In this document: positions 1 through 5,733 of the stretch, piece by piece
How the letters are laid out: every line of letters starts with the position of its first letter
Numbering within the stretch: the first letter of the stretch is position 1
Assembly: GCA_910588595.1 (NCBI GenBank)
Contig: CAJUQU010000198.1
Location: forward strand, 1-7,294
DNA: 7,294 nt
From: an uncultured Lachnospiraceae bacterium
Lineage (GTDB): Bacteria > Bacillota_A > Clostridia > Lachnospirales > Lachnospiraceae
Direction of reading: 5' to 3'
Translations under genes and position numbers: made by a program
Notes under the pieces: generated by a model
Database searches by the model: none
Told to the model about the DNA's origin: nothing
What the model saw: only the letters and a program-made list of their open reading frames with translations

Positions 1-78
1 GACAACGCAGGACTGGTGCAAATAGCAGGTGCTGTATTCACTGTTATTTGCGCAAAGCTGTACCAGTACAAGGAATGA
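1..78 (+). CDS. 3' end of an unidentified gene (partial)
   Basis: Frame 1 is open from the first base to a TGA at 76-78 and encodes 25 residues. They form a hydrophobic stretch (LVQIAGAVFTVICAKL) followed by a short polar tail (YQYKE). This would suit a C-terminal membrane helix with a cytoplasmic tail, but so little is present that I cannot name a family. A competing frame (frame 3) is open to a stop at 111-113 but its translation is Arg/Cys-rich and unconvincing. The gap of 53 bp to the next gene, on the same strand with no obvious terminator, would allow co-transcription with it. The reading frame itself is the main uncertainty. Confidence 0.4.
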   Translation, partial: DNAGLVQIAGAVFTVICAKLYQYKE

Positions 79-131
79 TCGGGCGGGTGAATGTGAGTTA
101 TTGTGTATTGTGACAGGAAAGGAAGAAGCGA

Positions 132-971
132 ATGTATGATATGAATGATCTGATCCCCGTTGTTGCGATGCTCACTAGGCAGTATACAGGCATTGAGAGC
201 AGTTCTGTGACTTACGAGAAGGCAAATCAGCTGATGGAGGCTGTGTTGTACTGCATTCGGGAAACGGAACACAGCGGGGAGACTGTGCTGGTCAGCCAGC
301 GGCAGGACGCGATGCAGGCATACAGGGCAGGTGCGCAGCTGGTGCGCAGAAAGACGGAGGCGCTGTTAGCTTTTTACGAGTGCAATAAAAAGGATTTTTG
401 TGCATATGGAAATGTGTATCTCACAGATGTTTTGCAGAAGGGGCTGCCGGCGTTTTTTAAGTATTATGACGAGAAGTATGAGCCACAGAATACGATCCTG
501 ACACTGGATTATCCACTCTTCACGGATCTGACCGAATATCAGGGAATAGACTGCGTTGATCTGTATGTGAGGAATCTTGTACACGAACAGAAGTTCCTTG
601 CGAAATTTGGCGAAGGATATGTGACGAGTGTCCTCCGTGTCTATTGCGATGAATACGAAGAGCTTCCCGAAAACATTGCCGGGATTGTCTTTGGGAATGT
701 GATCGGACATATCCTTGCGGGCAGACCGCTGGCAGAAAGATTGTGCCGGGAGGATCTGGCGGGGATTTGTGAACAGTACCGGGCATGTGAAAATGAGATG
801 GGTGGGAGATTCAGGGAGAAGACCAGCGAGGTCGCAGCAGCATTTCTCACACAGCATTATGCGGATGAAGAGCAGATGCAGCAGTATATGCTGACGGGGC
901 TGCCGGACCTCTGTGCGCGGATCGAAAATGCTGCCGCCTGTGGGAATCTGGATAAAATTTTTGTGTATTAG
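132..971 (+). CDS. DUF6179-like protein of unknown function
   Basis: This gene encodes a 279-residue soluble protein with no signal peptide or membrane helix. I place it in the DUF6179 family from memory of its layout: an N-terminal YTGIESSSVTYEKA segment (residues 18-31) leading into a helix (QLMEAVLYCI, 33-42), a central LTLDYPLFTDL segment (124-133) followed by GIDCVDLYVRNL (138-149), a VLRVYCDEYEELPENI segment (167-182), and a C-terminal GLPDLCARIENA...GNLDKIFVY end. No catalytic motif is recognisable. The ATG at 132 is chosen because the frame is closed by a stop at 111-113 and a purine-rich site (AGGAAAGGAAG, 115-125) lies about 6 bp before it. It converges on the dehydrogenase gene, with 36 bp between the stops and no convincing terminator hairpin. 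The CDS is secure; the family name is moderately secure; the function is unknown. Confidence 0.8.
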   Translation: MYDMNDLIPVVAMLTRQYTGIESSSVTYEKANQLMEAVLYCIRETEHSGETVLVSQRQDAMQAYRAGAQLVRRKTEALLAFYECNKKDFCAYGNVYLTDVLQKGLPAFFKYYDEKYEPQNTILTLDYPLFTDLTEYQGIDCVDLYVRNLVHEQKFLAKFGEGYVTSVLRVYCDEYEELPENIAGIVFGNVIGHILAGRPLAERLCREDLAGICEQYRACENEMGGRFREKTSEVAAAFLTQHYADEEQMQQYMLTGLPDLCARIENAAACGNLDKIFVY

Positions 972-1007
972 ATATCTGTTCCACTGATTTTTCGTATACA
1001 GGTTGTA

Positions 1008-2075
1008 CTACAGATGAAAAACAACTTTCAGAGCCTCATCTTCCGTGAGCAGTTTCTTGGCAAGCGTGCGGTATTGCTCCTCATGAAGATATGTGTGGCG
1101 GAACGGTTTGATCGATGGGGCAAGGTCGATCGCTGTCTCGTAGTCCTCCACATTGAGATTGAGGGTAGCAGCGTAATCCCAGAAGCCGGTCTCGGTAAAG
1201 ACAGTGTTCACGCGCTGATAACGGTGGTCGTGGACACGGCTCATGAGATAGGTTGCGATGCCGACCTGTATGCCGTGCAGCTGCGGGATTTCCAGCATTT
1301 TATCCAGTGCGTGGGAGATCAGATGTTCGCTGCCGCTTGTGGGCGCGCTGCTGCCAGCGATCTCATTTGCGATGCCGCTCATGGCGAGGGAGTCGAGCAG
1401 TTCCTTTAGAAACAGGTCATCATGAATGCTGTGAAAAGGTGTGCGTACAAAACTGTTCACAGCTTTCTTGGCGATCATGAGGGCAAAGTCGTTGACCTGC
1501 GCAGCGCCATGCGCCTCCTCGAATTTCCAGTCGTACAGCGCGGTGATCTTGGATACCATGTCTCCGATTCCCGAGTAGATGAATTTTTCCGGAGCGCTCT
1601 TGATGACGGAAGTGTCCACAATGATGCCGTATGCAAGGCGCGCAGGAACGGAATTTCTGCGCCCGTTTACGATCAGGGATGCGCTGGCGCTGGAAAAGCC
1701 GTCGCTCGACGACGAGGTTGGGACGCTGATGAAGGGCAGCTTGCGCAGGAAACCGATATATTTTGCCGCATCGATGACCTTGCCGCCGCCAAGTCCGATC
1801 ACTGCCTGCGTGGAATTGGGCAGCCCAAATGCCAGGTTAATGATATCGTCGATATTGACGGTATCAAGCTCGCAGTATTCCAGCACTTCAATACCGGCTT
1901 CCCGCAGGGCGTCCATCACCTTGTAGCCAAACATGTCGATCAGACCGTTTCCGAAGTAAATGACTACCTTTTTGAACGCACAGTCTCTTAGATAAACGCC
2001 GATATGCTCCAGTGCATTGGGTTCTACTTTTAATATAGTGGGGATTGCAATGTGGCTTGCGCTAAATTTGTTCAT
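1008..2075 (-). CDS. egsA: sn-glycerol-1-phosphate dehydrogenase-like enzyme (AraM/EgsA type)
   Basis: This 355-residue cytoplasmic enzyme belongs to the iron-containing alcohol dehydrogenase / dehydroquinate synthase-like superfamily. Family members reduce dihydroxyacetone phosphate to sn-glycerol-1-phosphate with NAD(P)H, using a divalent metal. Visible motifs are the nucleotide-binding GLGGGKVIDAAKY (94-106), the PTSSSSDGFSSASAS loop (119-132), GIGDMVSKITALYDW (169-183) with D172, SGSEHLISH (248-255) with H251, and LHGIQVG (266-272) with H267. D172, H251 and H267 fall where the three metal ligands of archaeal EgsA lie. Length equals archaeal EgsA and is shorter than Bacillus AraM. The start ATG (2073-2075, complement) has AGAAAGGAAAG about 10 bp upstream. 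It is a single-gene unit transcribed away from the sigma gene, from the promoter at 2122-2150. The family is confident; the exact substrate and the symbol are inferences, and related polyol-phosphate dehydrogenases cannot be excluded. Confidence 0.88.
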   Translation of the reverse strand: MNKFSASHIAIPTILKVEPNALEHIGVYLRDCAFKKVVIYFGNGLIDMFGYKVMDALREAGIEVLEYCELDTVNIDDIINLAFGLPNSTQAVIGLGGGKVIDAAKYIGFLRKLPFISVPTSSSSDGFSSASASLIVNGRRNSVPARLAYGIIVDTSVIKSAPEKFIYSGIGDMVSKITALYDWKFEEAHGAAQVNDFALMIAKKAVNSFVRTPFHSIHDDLFLKELLDSLAMSGIANEIAGSSAPTSGSEHLISHALDKMLEIPQLHGIQVGIATYLMSRVHDHRYQRVNTVFTETGFWDYAATLNLNVEDYETAIDLAPSIKPFRHTYLHEEQYRTLAKKLLTEDEALKVVFHL

Positions 2076-2121
2076 GATAGTTTATCTTTCCTTTCTCTCA
2101 TCGATTCATTTGCATATATTT

Positions 2122-2150
2122 ATTATATATCTTTTAAGACAGGGTGACAA
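2122..2150 (-). promoter_or_regulatory. SigA-type promoter of the dehydrogenase gene
   Basis: Read on the minus strand there is TTGTCA (complement of 2145-2150), exactly 17 bp, then a perfect TATAAT (complement of 2122-2127). Transcription would begin near 2114-2116, giving a leader of roughly 40 nt before the ATG at 2075 with the ribosome site inside it. The -35 box is one arm of the dyad at 2145-2163, so a protein bound there should block polymerase. Confidence 0.8.
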
Positions 2151-2163
2151 ATGAAATTTGTCA
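2145..2163. promoter_or_regulatory. Perfect 8+8 bp dyad, probable repressor operator
   Basis: TGACAAAT-GAA-ATTTGTCA is a perfect inverted repeat of 8-bp arms around 3 bp. Its left arm contains the -35 hexamer (TTGTCA on the minus strand) of the dehydrogenase promoter. The symmetric right arm supplies a TTGTCA facing the sigma gene, followed after 17 bp by TTTAAA (2181-2186), a weak -10 match. A dimeric regulator could thus control both directions. The site does not match the AraR, Rex or CcpA consensus sequences as I know them. No candidate regulator that would obviously bind it lies in the window apart from the sigma protein with its winged-helix-like segment. Confidence 0.65.
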
Positions 2164-2239
2164 GAGATTGTTTTCCTATTTTTAAATATTTTTGTAAAGG
2201 CACCTAACAATCCAAAATACGTGGGGACTATATTGGTAA

Positions 2240-2265
2240 GAAACAGGAATCCCAGATCCTGGTTC
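2240..2265. repeat. Imperfect inverted repeat upstream of the sigma gene
   Basis: Arms GAAACAGGA (2240-2248) and TCCTGGTTC (2257-2265) pair over 9 positions with a single A/G mismatch around an 8-nt loop. It could be a leader hairpin if transcription starts near the dyad at 2145-2163, or a protein-binding site if the promoter lies downstream. No T-run follows, so it is not an intrinsic terminator. Confidence 0.45.
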
Positions 2266-2270
2266 GGAAA

Positions 2271-2282
2271 CATTGATCAATG
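2271..2282. repeat. Perfect 12-bp palindrome CATTGATCAATG
   Basis: The palindrome sits 35 bp before the sigma gene ATG and directly follows a GGAAAC motif (2266-2271, sharing one base), which resembles the -35 element of many ECF sigma promoters. A TATAAT (2295-2300) follows, but it is too near the ribosome site (GGGAG, 2306-2310) to be an ordinary SigA -10 for this gene. The placement suggests a regulatory site, possibly autoregulation; this is inference only. Confidence 0.35.
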
Positions 2283-2317
2283 ATAAGAACATTTTATAAT
2301 GACTTGGGAGTAACAAA

Positions 2318-3946
2318 ATGAAAAAAAATGAATTGTTGAAGGTAATCGATGACGAGATGCTGGAAAAGCTTTTTGGGTTCTGTTATGCCAGAACAAATGA
2401 CAGTTATGAGGCGCAGGAGCTGTGTTCAGACATCATCTTTGAACTGGTAAAGGCAGCCCACACAGATGGCAGCATTGACAATCTCTATCCATTTATATGG
2501 AGGATCGCGCGCAATGTGTATGCGGATTTTCTGGATCGCGAGAAGCGTCATCTGGCGGTATTCTATGAGGGAAATTCGGATGTGGTATTTTCCATGATCG
2601 CCGAGCCGGAGCAGGAGGAGGACGACAGCGACGAGCTGCTCGGTTCAGTGTATCGACGGATCGCTTTTCTGACGAGGGCATACCGCGAGGTAATGATCCT
2701 GTTCTATATAGATGGATTGTCGACAGCAGAGATCGCAAAGCTTCAGGGTACAAGCGAGACAGCCATTCGCCAGAGATTATTTTCAGCGAGGAAAAAAGTC
2801 AGAAGTGAGGTAGACGACATGAATGAGATGTACAATAGACCGGTAGCGCTTGATCAGATCGAATATGTCCTATATGGATCGGGAGATCTCGGCTGGAGTG
2901 ACCCGCGGGGAGTCTGTGTGAGACAGTTCACGAAGCATATTATCTGGCTTTGCCATAAAAAGACGATGAGCGCGAGGGAGATCGCATATGAATTGAATGT
3001 GCCGACAGTGTATGTTGAAGAGGAGCTGGAGATCCTGGAAGCGGGTGAAAATGGCAGATATGGGCTTCTTCGGAAACTGGAGAACGGGAAATATGCCATC
3101 AACTTCATTCTGCTCGACCGCGAGACGATCAGGCAGGCGAATGAAGTTTATATGGAAGAGCTTCCCCATATTTGTGAGGTTATTTGTACTTTTATAGAAA
3201 AGAATAAGGAAGAGTATCTTTCTTTTCCATATTTAAACAGAAAGATCGATCTGAACTTGATCTTATGGCAGCAGATCTATACGATCTCCAAGGTATTTTC
3301 AGAGTGTGTAGAGAAGGTTCTGAGTGAGAAATATTTTGCAGATGCAGGGAGTGTCAAACGTCAGTTTACCGTATTTGGATATGTTTGTAACGGGAAAAAG
3401 TATAACAGTGGATGGGATGTTGTTAAGGCAGGAAATGTATGTGGATATAGAAAAATTTATCTGGAAAATATCAATATCACACGAATCAGACAGCATTTCC
3501 GCTGTGACCTAAGTGCTGCGATGGATCCACAGATCCAATTAGCACTGCGCGCGATCAACGGACTCGCACTCCGTCAGCTTTCGGAGTCTGAGAAGGAACA
3601 TGCCGCGAAGGCGATCGACTGCGGTTATCTGTACAGGGAGGGTGAGATGCTTTATACGAAGATCCTTGTCAGCGATATAAAGGATCAGGATCGACTGTTT
3701 GAGTTGAGCAAGAAACTGAATGATGGCTGTTTTGACAGGGAAGCAGAGAATGTTGCGGGGAGGATCGCCGATATGATCCGCAGAACAGTGCCGGAATATC
3801 TGCTTGCGGAGTGGAAATTTTTTAATATCTTGGCAAGTGGATCTGTGCTGGATAATGTTGTGGAGACTCTGATCGAAAGAGGTGTCCTGATCCCGCCAGA
3901 GGATGGGCTTGGCGCAGAAGGCTGCTGGATGAGTGTGGCGAGATAG
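2318..3946 (+). CDS. Long ECF-like sigma-70-family factor with winged-helix-like segment and C-terminal extension
   Basis: This gene encodes 542 residues, about three times a normal ECF sigma factor. Residues 14-77 look like sigma region 2 (EAQELCSDIIFELV, then PFIWRIARNVYADFLDREKR). An acidic linker (EPEQEEDDSDE, about 96-106) follows, and residues 110-163 look like sigma region 4 (YREVMILFYIDGLSTAEIA, then TAIRQRLFSARKKVR). Residues 203-266 look like a winged helix-turn-helix (MSAREIAYELNVPTVYVEEEL, then a GLLRKLENGKYAINFIL wing). The remaining 275 residues are unrecognised, soluble, and end with a helical segment (VVETLIERGVLI). The ATG has GGGAG 7 bp upstream. The downstream exporter starts 16 bp after the stop, so the two are surely one operon. 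Inferred role: a one-component regulator that directs RNA polymerase to the exporter operon in response to a ligand or partner sensed by the C-terminal region. No anti-sigma gene is seen, which fits a built-in control domain. It could instead be a transcription factor that has lost true sigma activity. Confidence 0.85.
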   Translation: MKKNELLKVIDDEMLEKLFGFCYARTNDSYEAQELCSDIIFELVKAAHTDGSIDNLYPFIWRIARNVYADFLDREKRHLAVFYEGNSDVVFSMIAEPEQEEDDSDELLGSVYRRIAFLTRAYREVMILFYIDGLSTAEIAKLQGTSETAIRQRLFSARKKVRSEVDDMNEMYNRPVALDQIEYVLYGSGDLGWSDPRGVCVRQFTKHIIWLCHKKTMSAREIAYELNVPTVYVEEELEILEAGENGRYGLLRKLENGKYAINFILLDRETIRQANEVYMEELPHICEVICTFIEKNKEEYLSFPYLNRKIDLNLILWQQIYTISKVFSECVEKVLSEKYFADAGSVKRQFTVFGYVCNGKKYNSGWDVVKAGNVCGYRKIYLENINITRIRQHFRCDLSAAMDPQIQLALRAINGLALRQLSESEKEHAAKAIDCGYLYREGEMLYTKILVSDIKDQDRLFELSKKLNDGCFDREAENVAGRIADMIRRTVPEYLLAEWKFFNILASGSVLDNVVETLIERGVLIPPEDGLGAEGCWMSVAR

Positions 3947-3962
3947 CCGGAGAGGAGCAAAT

Positions 3963-5555
3963 ATGCTTTATTATATCTGTAAAGAATGGAAATGCAATCT
4001 CATGACGATCGTGATAACGATTGTATGTGTTATGTTGCAGATCAGCGTTAATCTGCTTACCATGCAGGGACTTCAACGTATTATTGAATTGAACTGGGGC
4101 AAGTTTTTGGTGATCGCTTTGATGAAGTTGTGCTGCTGGATTCTCAACTTCCTGTTCATTGGGCTGGAGGGGTATTTTGAATCGAAGGCGATCAGATACA
4201 TGAATAACGATGTGCGCAGGGATATTGCCGTCACAATGACGGCAAAAAAACACGAGGAATTCCACAAAATGGATACAGGAGAATTGATCTCCCAGTTCTC
4301 GAATGATGTTGAGAGGATCGAAAACCTTGCATGGAGCTCCTTTTATCAGTGTGTGGAATGTACAGTCAGTATTATTTTGAGCATTATCGCACTGATCACA
4401 GTGCACTGGACCTTTCTCGTCGCTGCAGTCATCAATGCACTGCTGATGACCACAGTTCCCAAAATATTCGACAAAAAAATGTCGGCGCTCGGCTCAGCCT
4501 GCACGATCGAACAGACAGAAGGTCTCAATCACATCAAAGATATATCAGAAGGTTTTGATGTGTTGAGCCTGTTCGGGAAAAAGGAGCGCTTTGTCAGCGG
4601 GATCAGTGAGGGAAGCGACGGTATTGAAAAACCCAAGTTCAGACTCAATGCCACAAAAGGTGTTACGTATGCTGTTGTCAATTGTGCAAATCTGGTGTGT
4701 CAGATACTGGCGCATGTGTGGCTGGGATGGCTTGTATTCATAGGTGTTGTTTTTCCCGGCACAATGCTGGGTACGGGCAACATCATTGGCAGACTGAGCA
4801 GCGCTCTCGGAAATCTGGCTGCGATCAGGTTGTCTATAATTGCATCGAAACCTTATTTTGACAAGATCACAGAACACAGCTATCATCAGACCGATTATGA
4901 ATATGTGCCGATCCTGCCTGTTACAATGGAAAACATCACATACAATTACGGGGAAAAGCAGGTTCTGCAAAAGGTATCTCTTGATGTCCAAAAAGGCGGC
5001 AAATACGCGTTGACCGGACCGTCTGGCTGCGGCAAGTCAACACTCTTAAAGCTCCTGCTCGGCTGGCTGCCCAATTACGGGGGAACGATCCTGTTTGGCG
5101 GCAGAAACGCTAGGGAACTGAGTGTGGAGCAGACACAGCAGCAGATCAGCTACATTGAACAGGACGTATACCTCTTTAATTCCACGATCCGGGATAACAT
5201 AACCCTCGGTGACGATTTCACTGATGTACAGATTGCAGAGGCAGTGAGAAACAGTGCGCCTTCTTCGGATCTGGGGGATATGCCTGATGGACTGGACACG
5301 GTAGTTGGTGAGAACGGAAGTTTCCTTTCGGGCGGCCAGAAGCAGCGTGTTGCCATCGCGAGGGCTCTGATCCATGGTTGTCAGATCCTTCTGGTCGATG
5401 AGGGGACCAGCGCCCTGGATCAGACAAACGCGGATATTGTCGAAGAGAATCTGCTTTCCAATCCGGATCTGACGCTGATATTGATCAGTCATCATCTGTC
5501 CAAAGAGCGGAAGAAACGCTTTACGAGGGTGTATGAGCTGGGCAGTTGCGCGTAA
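3963..5555 (+). CDS. ABC exporter half-transporter (fused membrane and ATPase domains)
   Basis: The 530-residue product has an N-terminal exporter membrane domain (about 1-305, hydrophobic segments near 12-34, 47-68, 130-165 and 234-264) and a C-terminal ATPase (about 320-525). The ATPase motifs look intact: Walker A GPSGCGKST (352-360), Q-loop Q400, signature LSGGQ (455-459), Walker B ILLVDE with catalytic E480, D-loop SALD, and H-loop H510. The membrane domain carries the typical MDTGELISQFSNDVERIE segment (103-120). It is a little shorter than common exporters of 570-600 residues. The ATG at 3963 is chosen because GGAGAGGAG (3949-3957) lies just upstream; a GTG at 3933 would overlap the sigma gene and lacks such a site. 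It must act as a homodimer or with a partner encoded elsewhere, as no second half-transporter is present. The substrate is unknown; a peptide, antibiotic or lipid is possible. There is no peptidase domain, so it is not a typical bacteriocin-processing exporter. Confidence 0.93.
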   Translation: MLYYICKEWKCNLMTIVITIVCVMLQISVNLLTMQGLQRIIELNWGKFLVIALMKLCCWILNFLFIGLEGYFESKAIRYMNNDVRRDIAVTMTAKKHEEFHKMDTGELISQFSNDVERIENLAWSSFYQCVECTVSIILSIIALITVHWTFLVAAVINALLMTTVPKIFDKKMSALGSACTIEQTEGLNHIKDISEGFDVLSLFGKKERFVSGISEGSDGIEKPKFRLNATKGVTYAVVNCANLVCQILAHVWLGWLVFIGVVFPGTMLGTGNIIGRLSSALGNLAAIRLSIIASKPYFDKITEHSYHQTDYEYVPILPVTMENITYNYGEKQVLQKVSLDVQKGGKYALTGPSGCGKSTLLKLLLGWLPNYGGTILFGGRNARELSVEQTQQQISYIEQDVYLFNSTIRDNITLGDDFTDVQIAEAVRNSAPSSDLGDMPDGLDTVVGENGSFLSGGQKQRVAIARALIHGCQILLVDEGTSALDQTNADIVEENLLSNPDLTLILISHHLSKERKKRFTRVYELGSCA

Positions 5556-5566
5556 AACTGCCTTTT
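5541..5566 (+). terminator. Intrinsic terminator overlapping the exporter stop codon
   Basis: Stem arms GGCAGTT (5541-5547) and AACTGCC (5556-5562) pair perfectly over 7 bp around an 8-nt loop that contains the TAA stop (5553-5555), and TTTT (5563-5566) follows. The T-run is short, so termination may be partial. It marks the end of the sigma-exporter operon, consistent with a fresh promoter 70 bp downstream. Confidence 0.6.
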
Positions 5567-5587
5567 ACCCACACCGCTAACTCGTCA

Positions 5588-5609
5588 GGATCAAACGAAC
5601 AAATGATCC
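5588..5609. repeat. Inverted repeat GGATCA / TGATCC
   Basis: Six-base arms (5588-5593 and 5604-5609) are perfectly complementary around 10 bp. They lie 25 bp upstream of the -35 box of the promoter at 5634-5662. The role is unknown; an activator or repressor site is possible, but arms this short can occur by chance. Confidence 0.25.
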
Positions 5610-5644
5610 ATCTGGCTTATAAGGAAAAAGTGATTTACAGATGG
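5608..5644. repeat. Inverted repeat CCATCTG / CAGATGG spanning the -35 region
   Basis: Seven-base perfect arms (5608-5614 and 5638-5644) are separated by 23 bp. The right arm overlaps the TTTACA -35 box. The arms could be two half-sites of a regulator or the base of a weak hairpin. An 8-bp palindrome CTTATAAG (5616-5623) lies between them. Confidence 0.3.
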
Positions 5645-5662
5645 CGTGACTGAGAGTATACT
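5634..5662 (+). promoter_or_regulatory. SigA-type promoter for the acidic orphan gene
   Basis: TTTACA (5634-5639), a 17-bp spacer and TATACT (5657-5662) each match the SigA consensus at five of six positions. Transcription would start near 5668-5670, giving a leader of about 65 nt before the ATG at 5734. The start point falls within a small dyad, ACAGC-TGT-GCTGT (5667-5679), which could be an operator. The promoter may also serve the symporter gene downstream. Confidence 0.7.
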
Positions 5663-5666
5663 TATA

Positions 5667-5679
5667 ACAGCTGTGCTGT
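5667..5679. promoter_or_regulatory. Short dyad at the predicted transcription start, possible operator
   Basis: ACAGC-TGT-GCTGT is a perfect 5+5 bp inverted repeat around 3 bp, centred a few bases after the predicted start of transcription from the promoter at 5634-5662. Position is the main argument; arms this short are weak evidence alone. Confidence 0.3.
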
Positions 5680-5733
5680 CAGATTACCGCATGGGGCGGA
5701 CAGGCAGAAAAACACAAGATGGAGGAATTTAAG

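Noticed and set aside
972..1007. Bidirectional terminator between the convergent genes
   Set aside because: I found only 4-5 bp pairings and no T-run placed after a stem on either strand.
1014..1991. Long plus-strand open frames opposite the dehydrogenase gene
   Set aside because: They are shadows of a well-supported minus-strand enzyme with intact motifs. Their translations match nothing I recognise and they overlap each other.
2145..2163. Spo0A box reading of the dyad arms (TTTGTC core)
   Set aside because: One arm has a single mismatch to the usual box and the other has two. The perfect two-fold symmetry is better explained by a dedicated dimeric regulator.
2273..2300. TTGATC-16-TATAAT as a SigA promoter for the sigma gene
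   Set aside because: Transcription would start around 2306-2309, inside the GGGAG ribosome site, leaving the mRNA without it. The -35 match is also only four of six.
3933..3962. GTG at 3933 as the exporter start
   Set aside because: It would overlap the sigma gene by 14 bp and add ten polar residues unlike exporter N-termini. The ATG at 3963 has a strong ribosome site.
5603..5653. Small open frame (16 codons from ATG 5603) between the exporter and the orphan gene
   Set aside because: It has no good ribosome site, no recognisable product, and overlaps the predicted promoter of the next gene. The frame opens only at 5537, so it is not a remnant of a longer gene that I can recognise.
5719..5733. 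ATG at 5719 as the orphan protein start
   Set aside because: There is no ribosome site upstream of it, and the GGAGG that serves the ATG at 5734 lies within those first codons.
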